A model generated the notes under the pieces. The model saw only the letters and a list, made by a program, of their open reading frames with translations, was not told the DNA's origin and did not search any database. The position numbers and the translations under genes were made by a program. From Bryobacterales bacterium (GTDB taxonomy: Bacteria; Acidobacteriota; Terriglobia; Bryobacterales; Bryobacteraceae): DNA of 64,000 nucleotides. The stretch spans positions 31,381-95,380 of the forward strand of contig JADJOP010000022.1 of the NCBI GenBank assembly GCA_016713735.1, written 5' to 3'. This document shows, piece after piece, positions 33,683-42,275 of this stretch (position 1 is its first letter; every line of letters starts with the position of its first letter).

Positions 33683-33699
33683 CACACTCTCTGCGTTCC

Positions 33700-33724
33700 A
33701 GGCCGGGAAGTGTCACCCCGGCCT
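33700..33724 (+). terminator. Hairpin after glgP
   Basis: AGGCCGGG (33700-33707) and CCCGGCCT (33717-33724) form an eight-base stem with a nine-base loop, 18 bases after the glgP stop. There is no clear T run. Confidence 0.5.
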
Positions 33725-34001
33725 CCTACAGGGAAATTCCACCGCCGCCGATAGAGAGACATCGGCGCGGCTCAGGCCCCTTCGCGTAACTTTTACCGCC
33801 CCGGGCCTAACTCGATCCAGTCAGACATTTCGCTGGACTCGGCTCACGGTCCGTGGTAATTAAGTAGTGGAGATGCTGGTAGTTCGGAGGAACTCTCCAG
33901 CCCCTCCCAAGCCTCCCCACTGAGATCGCGCATCCCCATCCAGTTCGAACCACCGGCCTGCGTGTTTTCAGTTTTCAGCTCGAAGGAGAAACTCACCTTC
34001 C
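33725..34001. other. Intergenic region, no gene seen
   Basis: About 280 bases between the glgP hairpin and the Cys-rich protein gene hold no convincing open frame on either strand. There is an AT-richer patch around 33855-33870 (GGTAATTAAGTAG) that could be part of a promoter, and AAGGAG at about 33984 is the ribosome binding site of the next gene. The strand skew fades here. A small RNA cannot be excluded. Confidence 0.4.
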
Positions 34002-34478
34002 ATGGACAGCGATCGCAAGTATAGATCTCACGGCTACATGGATAGCGACCGCGACCAAAGCCAGCGCGGACGCGACGACCGTCCCCGCTTCCAAGGGCCT
34101 AAGCCGCCGATCGACGTCACCGGCCCGCGCCTGCCCCGCATGGTGCAAAACGTCACCGCCGCCCGCTGCTGGAATTGCGCCACCACCCTGCCCCACGGCA
34201 TCGACTTCAAGGGCGCCTGCCCGAAATGCAATTCCGACCTCCACTGCTGCAAGCTATGCGCTCACTTTGAGCCCTCAACCCGCTTCCAGTGCCTCAAGCC
34301 GGTCCCCGTCCGCATCTCGCCCAAGGACACCAGCAACCAGTGCGAGCTCTTCTCGCCCCGCGTCACCGTCGCCCGCGAGGTCACCTCCTCGGGCTCCGCC
34401 TCCCCGGCCTCCGTGACCCAGTCCCCCAGAAGCCCCGCCGACGCCCGCGCCGCCTTCGATAACCTGTTCAAGAAGTAG
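34002..34478 (+). CDS. Cysteine-rich zinc-ribbon-like protein of unknown function
   Basis: The 158-residue product has a charged, probably disordered start with the repeat HGYMDSDRD, then a core with nine cysteines. They are Cys56/Cys59 (ARCWNCATTL), Cys73/Cys76 (GACPKCNSDL), Cys82/83/86 (HCCKLCAHFE), Cys97 and Cys114. The spacing suggests two zinc sites. A Ser/Pro-rich tail ends in ARAAFDNLFKK. This type is conserved in Acidobacteria but its role is not known to me. It could be a zinc-dependent RNA or protein binder. The ATG at 34002 has AAGGAG 12-17 bases upstream. Confidence 0.65.
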   Translation: MDSDRKYRSHGYMDSDRDQSQRGRDDRPRFQGPKPPIDVTGPRLPRMVQNVTAARCWNCATTLPHGIDFKGACPKCNSDLHCCKLCAHFEPSTRFQCLKPVPVRISPKDTSNQCELFSPRVTVAREVTSSGSASPASVTQSPRSPADARAAFDNLFKK

Positions 34479-34566
34479 CCGCCGCCCCGCGCCCACACTC
34501 GCCGCGCTCACCGCCCTACTATCTCTCGCCACCCAACCGGCGCTCACCACCCACCGGTGACCCATC

Positions 34567-34605
34567 CCGTGACAGAGCCACGAGTGTCAACGAGTGGTCC
34601 CTACG
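34567..34605. repeat. Short palindromic repeat, copy 2
   Basis: The core CCACGAGTGTCAACGAGTGG (34578-34597) has complementary ends CCAC/GTGG, where copy 1 has CCGC/GCGG. The right flank CTACG (34601-34605) again includes the stop codon of a minus-strand gene, here the AhpD-like gene. Confidence 0.75.
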
Positions 34606-34996
34606 TCCGAAACCGCTCGTCGACCTCCACCTGGTACCCGCTCGCCAGCCGGTTCGTCTCGTTGGCCATCCCCACCACCGCCATCAACTCCCCAAACATC
34701 GCGTCCGTCATCCCCGCCTTGCGCGCCGCCGCCGTGTGCGACGCAATACAATACCCGCACTGGTTGGTCACGCTCACCGCGACATACAACATCTCTTTCA
34801 CCAGCGGGTCCAACTCCCCCCGCCCCATCACCGCTTTCACAGATTCCCAGGTCCGCCTCAGCAGCGCCGCATCGTGCGCCAGCGCCTTCCAGAAATTGTT
34901 GATGGACTCGGTCTGCCGCACCGCCCGGATGTCGTCATACACCGCCCGCACCTCAGCCGTTGCGTCCTCGTATTCAATCAGCCCGCAGGTAGCCAT
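34601..34996 (-). CDS. Carboxymuconolactone decarboxylase / AhpD-like protein
   Basis: The 131-residue helical protein has the redox motif TNQCGYCIASHTAAARKAG with Cys80, Cys83 and His87, as in AhpD-type peroxidase partners. MLYVAVSVTN precedes it and the helix pair GMTDAMFGELMAVVGMANET follows. Members either reduce peroxides through the CxxC pair or act in small-molecule ring opening; the CxxC favours the redox role. The ATG at 34996 starts MATCGLIEYED and lies one base past the stop of the CpaE-like gene. A palindromic repeat abuts its stop. Confidence 0.82.
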   Translation of the reverse strand: MATCGLIEYEDATAEVRAVYDDIRAVRQTESINNFWKALAHDAALLRRTWESVKAVMGRGELDPLVKEMLYVAVSVTNQCGYCIASHTAAARKAGMTDAMFGELMAVVGMANETNRLASGYQVEVDERFRT

Positions 34997-34997
34997 A

Positions 34998-36137
34998 TCA
35001 GAATTTAAGCAAACCCCGCAGCCCCGTCGCGCGCGGCGTCTCCGGCGGCTTCTCCCCGCACAACTGCGCCGCCAGCGCCACCGCCGCCCGCGCAAACTCC
35101 GACCCCACCGGCGCCGGCTTGCCATGCAACACCGCCGCCCGCAGCGTCTTGTAGTCGTTCGGAAACACCTGCCCGATCGGCCGCCCCAAATGCTCCGCCA
35201 AATCGCCCGCCGCCAAATCCTCCTGGTGCCACCGGTTCAGCAACACCGCCGTCCGCTCCTTGGCCACCCCCCACCGCTCCAACTCCGCGCACCGCTGTTT
35301 GGCCAGCCGCAACGGCAATACCTCCGGCGTCGTCACCAGCGCCACCCGCTGCGCCCGCCGCGCCAGCTCCCGCGTCGCCAGGTTCACCACCTCCGGCAGA
35401 TCGGCCAGTATGTAGTCGTAGTAACCGCGCGCCTTATCCAGCAGCAGGAAATAATCCATCCACTGCGGCATCGCCGTGTCCCGCTCCGGCGTCGCAAACA
35501 GCCAGTCCACTCCCTCCGTGCGGTGAATCACCTGGTTCAGCGTCAGAATGTCCAGATCCCGCGAGTTCGCCAGCGCCTGCGCCAGCCCGTGCCCAAACTC
35601 GGCGTTCAACATCACCGACAACACGCCCGACCGCAGGTCCGACTCCATCGCCAGCACACGCTTCTTATACTGCGTCGCCAGCGCGCACGCCGTGTGCATC
35701 ATCACCGTGCTGCACCCGCTGCCCGCCTTGGCCGGCAAAAATACGATCAGCTTCTCCTCAATCGCCGCCCGCGAGCTGTGAATCGCCCGCTCCACGGCCT
35801 GCCCCAACTCCTCCTTCTCCACCGGAAACCCAATGCTCGCCACCACCCCCGCGTCTTCCAGATCCCCTTCCGACAGCGGCGGCGCCCCCACCGCGATCAG
35901 CCCCAACCCCGGCTGCCGCATGTGCATCGCGTGCGCACACTCCACCGCCTCCTGCGGCTCGGCAAAATCCAATAACGCAATCTCGGCATAGGCGCCCTGA
36001 AACAACTTCGTCAGCGCCAGCCCACGGGGAATTTCGTTCTCCGTCCCCACCGGCAATAACTGTCCGGATTCGAGCGCGGCCGCTTTCAGGTATTCCGCCC
36101 TCACATACGAAGATCCGAGAACCAGGCAAGGAAACAT
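34998..36137 (-). CDS. CpaE/TadZ-like ATPase of the MinD family
   Basis: The 379-residue product has an N-terminal receiver-like domain (about residues 1-118, without a usable Asp triad) and a MinD-type ATPase domain. The P-loop reads FLPAKAGSGCSTVMMHTACA: the deviant Lys137 is present, but the usual P-loop lysine is Cys142. RVLAMESDLRSGVLSVML and YYDYILADLPEVVNLATREL follow as the later nucleotide-site motifs. Replacement of the second lysine is typical of TadZ/CpaE, which localise Tad-type pili. No Tad secretion genes are adjacent, so it is an orphan that may place another envelope machine. It is upstream of the AhpD-like gene and probably co-transcribed. Confidence 0.75.
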   Translation of the reverse strand: MFPCLVLGSSYVRAEYLKAAALESGQLLPVGTENEIPRGLALTKLFQGAYAEIALLDFAEPQEAVECAHAMHMRQPGLGLIAVGAPPLSEGDLEDAGVVASIGFPVEKEELGQAVERAIHSSRAAIEEKLIVFLPAKAGSGCSTVMMHTACALATQYKKRVLAMESDLRSGVLSVMLNAEFGHGLAQALANSRDLDILTLNQVIHRTEGVDWLFATPERDTAMPQWMDYFLLLDKARGYYDYILADLPEVVNLATRELARRAQRVALVTTPEVLPLRLAKQRCAELERWGVAKERTAVLLNRWHQEDLAAGDLAEHLGRPIGQVFPNDYKTLRAAVLHGKPAPVGSEFARAAVALAAQLCGEKPPETPRATGLRGLLKF

Positions 36138-36234
36138 AAGGTCTCACTTCTGAATCGGCGCGGCGCGAGGGAAACGTTAGCCGTTCCCACGCCCCGCGCC
36201 CGATCCCTGCCTCCATGAGGCACGATTCTGTCGA

Positions 36235-37599
36235 CTAATCCGCCATCGACGGCAACCCCGCCAGCGCCATTGCCAGCTCCGCTTCATCGTAATCCTGGTC
36301 CACAAGCTTGCCGGCTTGATAATCAATATACGCTTGCATATCGAAATGCCCATGCCCGCATAGATTGAACAGAATTACCTCCGAACGGCCTTCCTCTTTA
36401 CACCGAAGCGCCTCGTCGATCGCCCCTTTCACCGCATGGTTGGCCTCCGGCGCCGGTATGATCCCCTCCGCCTTTGCAAACGTAATGCCCGCCTGGAAAC
36501 ACCCGATCTGGTGATACGACCGCGCCTCCAGCAAACCCAACTGCGCCACGTGGCTCACCATCGGCGCCATGCCGTGATACCGCAGCCCGCCCGCATGGAA
36601 TCCCGGCGGCGTGAATGTCGACCCCAACGTGTGCATCTTCACCAGCGGCGTCAGGTGCGCCGTGTCGCCAAAGTCGTAGGCGTAGCGGCCCCGCGTCAGG
36701 CTCGGACATGCCGCAGGCTCCACCGCGATGAGCCGCACATTCGACCCGCCCCGCAGCTTCGCGCCCAGAAACGGAAACGCGATCCCGGCAAAGTTCGACC
36801 CGCCCCCCGTGCAGCCCACAATCACGTCCGGCCCCTCGCCCGCCATCTCCATCTGCTCCATCGCCTCCAGCCCCAACACCGTCTGGTGCAGCAGCACATG
36901 GTTCAACACCGAGCCCAGCGCATACTTCGTGTCCGCGCTCTGCGCCGCCACCTCCACGGCTTCCGAAATCGCAATCCCCAGCGAGCCCGGATGATCGTCG
37001 CGATGCGCCAGAATCGTCCGCCCTGAGTTCGTCTCCATCGACGGCGACGCCACGCACCGTGCCCCGTAGGCTTCCATCAACGCCCGCCGGTACGGCTTCT
37101 GGTTGTACGAACACCGCACCATGAACACTTCAATCTCAACGCCGAACAGCGACCCCGCCATCGCCAGCGACGAGCCCCACTGCCCCGCCCCCGTCTCCGT
37201 GACAATCCGCCTCACCCCCGCCCGCTTGCTCTCAAACGCCTGCGGCACCGCCGTGTTCGGCTTGTGGCTCCCCGCCGGACTCACGCCCTCGTACTTGTAG
37301 TAAATGTGCGCCGGCGTATCGAGCGCCTTCTCCAACCGCCGCGCCCGGAACAACGGCGACGGCCTCCACTGCCGGTACACCTCGCGCACCGGCTCCGGAA
37401 TCGGCACCTCGCGCTCCTGCGTCACCTCCTGCAGAATCAGCTCCATCGGAAACAGCGGCTCCAAATCCGCCGGCCCGATCGGCTTCCCCGTCCCCGGATG
37501 CAAAACCGCCGGCAGCGGCTTCGGCAAATCGGCCGCAATGTTGTACCAGGCCTTCGGCAGCCGCGATTCATCAAGAAGGTATTTCACTTGGTCGGACAT
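36235..37599 (-). CDS. Tryptophan synthase beta-like PLP enzyme, TrpB2 type
   Basis: The 454-residue product belongs to the longer TrpB2 subgroup. YYKYEGVSPAGSHKPNTAVP contains PLP-binding Lys113, VTETGAGQWGSSLAMAG is the substrate loop, and IVGCTGGGSNFAGIAFPFLG is the phosphate-binding loop, with VILFNLCGHGHFDMQAY near the end. TrpB2 converts indole and serine to tryptophan and usually acts without the alpha subunit; no trpA is adjacent. The ATG at 37599 begins MSDQVKYLLDESRLP. The gene follows the DUF1501 gene by 77 bases on the same strand but is probably separately regulated. Confidence 0.9.
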   Translation of the reverse strand: MSDQVKYLLDESRLPKAWYNIAADLPKPLPAVLHPGTGKPIGPADLEPLFPMELILQEVTQEREVPIPEPVREVYRQWRPSPLFRARRLEKALDTPAHIYYKYEGVSPAGSHKPNTAVPQAFESKRAGVRRIVTETGAGQWGSSLAMAGSLFGVEIEVFMVRCSYNQKPYRRALMEAYGARCVASPSMETNSGRTILAHRDDHPGSLGIAISEAVEVAAQSADTKYALGSVLNHVLLHQTVLGLEAMEQMEMAGEGPDVIVGCTGGGSNFAGIAFPFLGAKLRGGSNVRLIAVEPAACPSLTRGRYAYDFGDTAHLTPLVKMHTLGSTFTPPGFHAGGLRYHGMAPMVSHVAQLGLLEARSYHQIGCFQAGITFAKAEGIIPAPEANHAVKGAIDEALRCKEEGRSEVILFNLCGHGHFDMQAYIDYQAGKLVDQDYDEAELAMALAGLPSMAD

Positions 37600-37676
37600 G
37601 TGTCCCTTTCCGCGCGGCCACCCGCGCCACGCACTCACTCAAACGCAATCTCGCAAATTGACTCTCTGGCTGGACA

Positions 37677-39114
37677 TCATGCAAGCAACTTCGGAACCAG
37701 CTCTCCGTGAATATCCGTGAGCCGGAAATCGCGGCCCATGAATCGATACGTGAGCCTCTTATGGTCAAACCCCAGCAGGTGCATAAAGGTCGCCTGCAGG
37801 TCGTGTATATGAATCGGGTCTTCCGTGATCGTCAACCCCAACTCGTCCGTCTTGCCGATCACCTGCCCGCCTTTGATCCCCGCCGCCCGCCATCCACAAC
37901 GAAAAGCCCTCCGGATGATGGTCGCGCCCTGCCCCTTCGGCATCCTCCGGCCGCCGCATCTCCGACATCGGCGTCCGCCCAAACTCGCTCCCCCACACCA
38001 CCAGCGTCGAGTCCAGCATCCCCCGCTGCTTCAGATCCTGAATCAACGCCGCCGCCGGCTGCTCCGTCGCCTGGCACTGCTGCACCAGCCCCTTGTTGAT
38101 CCCCGAATGATGATCCCAACTGGCGTGCATCAACATCACAAACCGCACCCCGCGCTCCACCAATCGCCGCGCCAGCAGGCAATTCGTCGCGTAGGCGTTC
38201 GTCTCCTTCTTGCCTACGCCATACATCTCCAGCGTCGCCTGCGACTCCTTCGAAAAGTCCAGCAGTTCCGGCGCCGCCGACTGCATCCGGTAGGCCAGCT
38301 CATAGGAGTGAATCCGCGACGCAATCTCCGCGTCGCCCGTCAACTGCGCCCGCTCCGTATTCAGATCCCGCAGCGCATCCAACCGCGCCCGCTGCGTCGC
38401 CTCGCTGATCCCCTCCGGGTTCGACAGATACAAAATCGGATCGCCCGTGCCGCGAAACACCGTCCCCGAATACGTCGTCGGCATGAACCCTGAAGAGAAG
38501 TTGTCCGAACCGCCGCTCGTCCCCTTGCCCGACGTCAACACCACAAACCCCGGCAGGTTCTTCGACTCACTGCCCAGCCCATACGTCACCCACGACCCCA
38601 TCGTCGGCCGCCCCAACTGCGTATGCCCCGTGAACAGCAGCAACTGCCCCGGATGGTGATTGAACGCGTCGCTCCGCACCGACCGTACCAGGCAAATGTC
38701 ATCGGCCACCTTGCTCAAGTTCGGCAGCAGATCGCTCAACTCCATCCCGCACTGCCCCCGCGGCGCAAACGTCCGCGGACTCGCCAGCACCGACGCCGTC
38801 GGCTTGATAAACGCCAGCTTCAAATCCTTCGTCATCGACGGCGGCAGCGGCTTGCCATGCCACTTCTGCAACGCCGGCTTCGGATCAAACAGATCCATCT
38901 GGCTCGGCGCGCCTTCCATGAACAGGAAGATGACGTTCTTCGCCTTCGGCGCGAAATGCGGCGCTTTCGCCGCCAGCGGATCGCTCGCCTTAAGCTCCGC
39001 CGCATACCCGTCCCGCGCCAGCAGATCGTACAGCGCCGCCGTCCCCACGCCGCCCGCGCACCGGTTGAAGAAATCGCGCCGCGTCTGTGTCGTCAAAAAC
39101 CGCTTCTCATTCAT
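37677..39114 (-). pseudogene. DUF1501 family protein, second copy, with one frameshift
   Basis: The product starts with a Tat signal (TQTRRDFFNRCAGGVGTAAL). It carries NVIFLFMEGAPSQMDLFDPK, RPTMGSWVTYGLGSESKNLP, LARRLVERGVRFVMLMHASW, STLVVWGSEFGRTPMSEM and GRDHHPEGFSLWMAGGG. At the C run 37878-37881 the frame changes; removing one base leads into IKGGQVIGKTDELGLTITED and HIHDLQATFMHLLGFDHKRL, the normal DUF1501 ending with a stop at 37677. Without correction the last 70 residues are replaced. The gene lies four bases after its PSD1-type partner, with the same order as the first pair. Function unknown. Confidence 0.85.
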
Positions 39115-39118
39115 GGCG

Positions 39119-41653
39119 CTATTCCCTCGTGATGAACTCATCCAGATTCAGCAGCACGCTCGCCACCCCGATCCACGCCGCCTCCTCCACACTCTCCGCC
39201 CGCAGCGCCTTCATCGACTGCGGCTCGCGGTCAAAAATCGCCTTCTGTTGATCCCAATACGCCCGCAGCCGCGCCGCTTCCTTCGTCCCCGGCTTCCGCC
39301 CCAGCGCCGTCACATAGGCCCGCTCCAGCCGCTCCTCAAACGAGCCGACCCCGCGCGCCACCTGCCATCCCAACGCCTGCGCCGCTTCCAGAAACACCGG
39401 ATCGTTCAGCAAATTCAGCGCCTGCAGCGGCGTGTTCGAACGCAGCCGCCGGCACGCCGTCACGCTCCCCTTGGGCGCATCGAAATTCATCAGCAGCGGA
39501 TACGGCGTCGTGCGCTGGAAGTGAATGTAGAGGCCCCGCCGGTAACGGTCCGCCCCCTTCGCGTCCACCCACTGCCCGCCCCAGCCAAAGCCGTAGCTGA
39601 TCTCGGAAACGCCCTTCGGCTGCGGCGGTTTCACGCTCGGCCCGCCCACGCGCAGATCAATCAACCCCGCCGCAAACAGCGCCGCATCGCGCACACTCTC
39701 CGCCGGCAGCCGCAGCCTCGATTGCCGCGCCAATAATCGGTTATTCGGATCTTTTTCTTCTAAATCCTGCCTCGTGTGCGATGCCTGCCTATACGTCGCC
39801 GACGTCACAATCAACCGGTGCAGCGGCTTCCACTTCCACCCGCCCCCGCGAAACTCGCTCGCCAAATAATCCAGCAGCTCCGCATGCGACGGCGCATCCC
39901 CCTGCGTGCCAAAATCCTCGGCCGTCTTCACGATCCCCGTCCCGAAATACTCCTGCCACACCCGGTTCACCGTCACCCGCGCCGTCAGCGGATTCTCCTC
40001 CGACACCAGCCAGTTCGCCAAATCCAGCCGCGACGCCCGCCCGCCAGCCTTCATCTCCGGCAGAAATCCCGGCGTCCCCGGCTCCACCGCAATGCCATTG
40101 GCCTTGTAATCGCCGCGAATCCGCAAATGCACCTGCCGCGGCGCATCCAACTCCGCCAGCGTCATCGCCTGCGTCAACTGCGGATACTCCGCATACAGCG
40201 CCCGCAGCTTCTTATCCAGCTCATCCAGCTTCAGCTCTTTCCACTTCTTGCTGCCCACCGCGAAGTGATAGTTGCGGATGAAGTGGTCCGTCAGCACATC
40301 CCAATCCCGTTGCGTCCGCTTCGCCGCCGGCATGCGCATCACGCGCTCCCCATCGCCGCCCTCGGTCAGCTTCAGCAGGCAATCCCATGCCAGGTCCCAA
40401 TCGGTCCGCTCGCCCGGATGCGCCGACGTGTAGAGCATCTCCTTCTCCCACGCCGCCATCTGCCCGGCCACGTTGTACTCTTTCAACAACGCATCGCGCT
40501 TCGCCCGGTACTCATCCTTCTTCGCCAAATACGGCCCCAACTCGCCCGCCATCGGCGCATCGATATCCACCTCGCTCGCGTTATCGAAGAACGCGAACAT
40601 CTGGTAGGTGTCCTTCTGCGTGATCGGGTCGTACTTGTGGTCGTGGCACTGCGCGCACCCCATCGTCAGACCCAGCCACACCGACCCCGTCGTCAACGCC
40701 CGGTCGAGCGTCGCCTCAAAGCGGAACTGCTCGCTATCCACGCCGCCCTCGCGGTTCGTCAACGTCATGCGGTGGAATCCTGTCGCCACCCGCGTCTCGG
40801 CGTTGGCGTTGGCCACCAGATCGCCCGCCAACTGCAGCCGCGTGAACTCATCAAACGGCATGTCCCGGTCAAACGCCTCAATCACCCACTGCCGGTACCG
40901 CCACGCATACGGCCGGCCCCAGTCTTTCTCATACCCATCGGAATCCGCATACCGCGCCGTATCCAGCCACGCCCGCGCCCAGCGCTCCGCATAATGCGGC
41001 GACGCCAGCAGCCGCTCCACCACACGCTCATACGCATCGGCCCGCTGATCGGCCAGAAACGCCCGCATCTCCTCGGCCGTCGGCGGCAACCCCGTCAAAT
41101 CGAGCGTCACCCGCCGCAGCAGCGTTGCCTTGTCCGCCTCCGGCGACGGCTGAATCCCCTCTTTCTCCAACCGCGCCAGCACAAACCGGTCCACCGCATT
41201 CCGCGCCCACTGGGTGTTCTTCACCTCTGGCAGCGCCGGCCGCTTCACCGTCTGGAACGACCAGTGATCGCTCCGCCGTCCCCCTGCCTTCGGCTTCGCC
41301 AGCGCATCCGGCCACTTTGCCCCCGCGTCAATCCACGACCGCAATACCGCCACCTCGGCCTCATCCAACCGCTTCCCCGGCGGCATCGCCATCAGCCCCT
41401 TCTGTCCCAACACACGATGCATCAGCGCGCTCTCCGCGCTCTTGCCCGGCACAATCACCGCCCCCGCATAGCCGCCCTTCATCGCCGCATCGCGATCGTC
41501 CAGGCGCAGCCCGTTCGTCTGCTTCGACGCTCCATGACACCCCGAGCACCGCTTCCGGAACACCGGCTGCACCTCGCGCTCGAAATCGGGCGCACTCTGC
41601 CCAAAGGCGGCGATGGCCGTCAACACTCCCAACGCAATTCTCATTCCTGTCAT
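39119..41653 (-). CDS. PSD1-type protein with cytochrome-c-like, DUF1549 and DUF1553 domains
   Basis: This 844-residue exported protein is the complete form of the family. It has a signal peptide (RIALGVLTAIAAFGQS) and then a c-type cytochrome-like PSC1 domain with heme motif RCSGCHGASKQ (Cys36, Cys39, His40) and MPPGKRLDEAE. DUF1549 follows (RRVTLDLTGLPPTAEEMRAF) with a second CxxCH in GCAQCHDHKYDP, and then DUF1553 (DLANWLVSEENPLTARVTVN, GGGWKWKPLHRLIVTSATYR). Such proteins are abundant in Planctomycetes and Solibacteres, always near DUF1501 proteins, with no proven activity. Binding of two hemes is inferred from the motifs. Confidence 0.88.
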   Translation of the reverse strand: MTGMRIALGVLTAIAAFGQSAPDFEREVQPVFRKRCSGCHGASKQTNGLRLDDRDAAMKGGYAGAVIVPGKSAESALMHRVLGQKGLMAMPPGKRLDEAEVAVLRSWIDAGAKWPDALAKPKAGGRRSDHWSFQTVKRPALPEVKNTQWARNAVDRFVLARLEKEGIQPSPEADKATLLRRVTLDLTGLPPTAEEMRAFLADQRADAYERVVERLLASPHYAERWARAWLDTARYADSDGYEKDWGRPYAWRYRQWVIEAFDRDMPFDEFTRLQLAGDLVANANAETRVATGFHRMTLTNREGGVDSEQFRFEATLDRALTTGSVWLGLTMGCAQCHDHKYDPITQKDTYQMFAFFDNASEVDIDAPMAGELGPYLAKKDEYRAKRDALLKEYNVAGQMAAWEKEMLYTSAHPGERTDWDLAWDCLLKLTEGGDGERVMRMPAAKRTQRDWDVLTDHFIRNYHFAVGSKKWKELKLDELDKKLRALYAEYPQLTQAMTLAELDAPRQVHLRIRGDYKANGIAVEPGTPGFLPEMKAGGRASRLDLANWLVSEENPLTARVTVNRVWQEYFGTGIVKTAEDFGTQGDAPSHAELLDYLASEFRGGGWKWKPLHRLIVTSATYRQASHTRQDLEEKDPNNRLLARQSRLRLPAESVRDAALFAAGLIDLRVGGPSVKPPQPKGVSEISYGFGWGGQWVDAKGADRYRRGLYIHFQRTTPYPLLMNFDAPKGSVTACRRLRSNTPLQALNLLNDPVFLEAAQALGWQVARGVGSFEERLERAYVTALGRKPGTKEAARLRAYWDQQKAIFDREPQSMKALRAESVEEAAWIGVASVLLNLDEFITRE

Positions 41654-41671
41654 GGCTGGACTGCGCCCATT

Positions 41672-42229
41672 TTATCGGACTTCTCGCCACTCCCCCGGCC
41701 GCAGTCCTTCCAGCGTCCATTCCCCCATCCGCACCCGCACCAGCCGCAACGTCGCGTGCCCCACCGCCGCCGTCATCCGCCTCACCTGCCGGTTCCGCCC
41801 CTCCGTCAGCGTCAACTCCACCCACGCCGTCGGCACATTCAATCGATGCCGCACCGGCGGCACCCGCTCCGGCAACTCCGGCTCTGCCTCCAGCAACCGC
41901 GCCTTCGCCGGTAGCGTCCGCTTCCCCTGCACCATCACGCCCTCCCGCAACCGCCGCAGCGCCGCCTCCTCCGGCACCCGCTCCACCTGCGCCCAATACA
42001 CCCGCTCATGCCCCCGCCGCGGATCCGTCAACAGGTGCTGCAACGCCCCGTCATCGGTCAACACCACCAACCCCTCGCTGTCATGATCCAACCGCCCCGC
42101 CGCATACACCCCCGGCACATCAATGTACTCGGCCAGCGTCGCATGCTCCGTCCCCGCCTCCCGCGTGAACTGGCACAACACCCCATACGGCTTCCAAAAC
42201 AAAATCGTGCGCGCGCGTTTCATCGTCAT
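41672..42229 (-). CDS. 23S rRNA pseudouridine synthase RluE-like
   Basis: The 185-residue product matches RluE of the RsuA family in compact length. It has ILFWKPYGVLCQFTREAG at the start, the catalytic segment VYAAGRLDHDSEGLVVLTDD with the nucleophilic Asp, ERVYWAQVERVPEEAALRRL, and TLTEGRNRQVRRMTAAVGHA near the end. It lacks the N-terminal S4 domain, as RluE does. The role would be pseudouridine formation in 23S rRNA (U2457 in E. coli). Two ATGs (42229, 42223) are possible. It lies 18 bases upstream of the PSD1 gene and is probably co-transcribed by chance. Confidence 0.88.
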   Translation of the reverse strand: MTMKRARTILFWKPYGVLCQFTREAGTEHATLAEYIDVPGVYAAGRLDHDSEGLVVLTDDGALQHLLTDPRRGHERVYWAQVERVPEEAALRRLREGVMVQGKRTLPAKARLLEAEPELPERVPPVRHRLNVPTAWVELTLTEGRNRQVRRMTAAVGHATLRLVRVRMGEWTLEGLRPGEWREVR

Positions 42230-42259
42230 TCGCGGCCGGCCCGCGCCTCGCCGCCCCGC

Positions 42260-42267
42260 GCTACAAT
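42260..42267 (+). promoter_or_regulatory. Extended -10 GCTACAAT upstream of the DUF1080 gene
   Basis: GCTACAAT is identical to the bamA -10. It lies eight bases before the ACG at 42276 that sits where a start would be expected, so the transcript would be nearly leaderless. Confidence 0.5.
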
Positions 42268-42275
42268 TCTCTCCC

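Noticed and set aside
30326..33685. Open frame of more than 1100 codons on the minus strand opposite glgP
   Set aside because: It is antisense to a strongly conserved phosphorylase and is rich in Gly, Ala, Asp, Val and Glu. That is the signature of reading the complement of C-ending codons. It has no domain.
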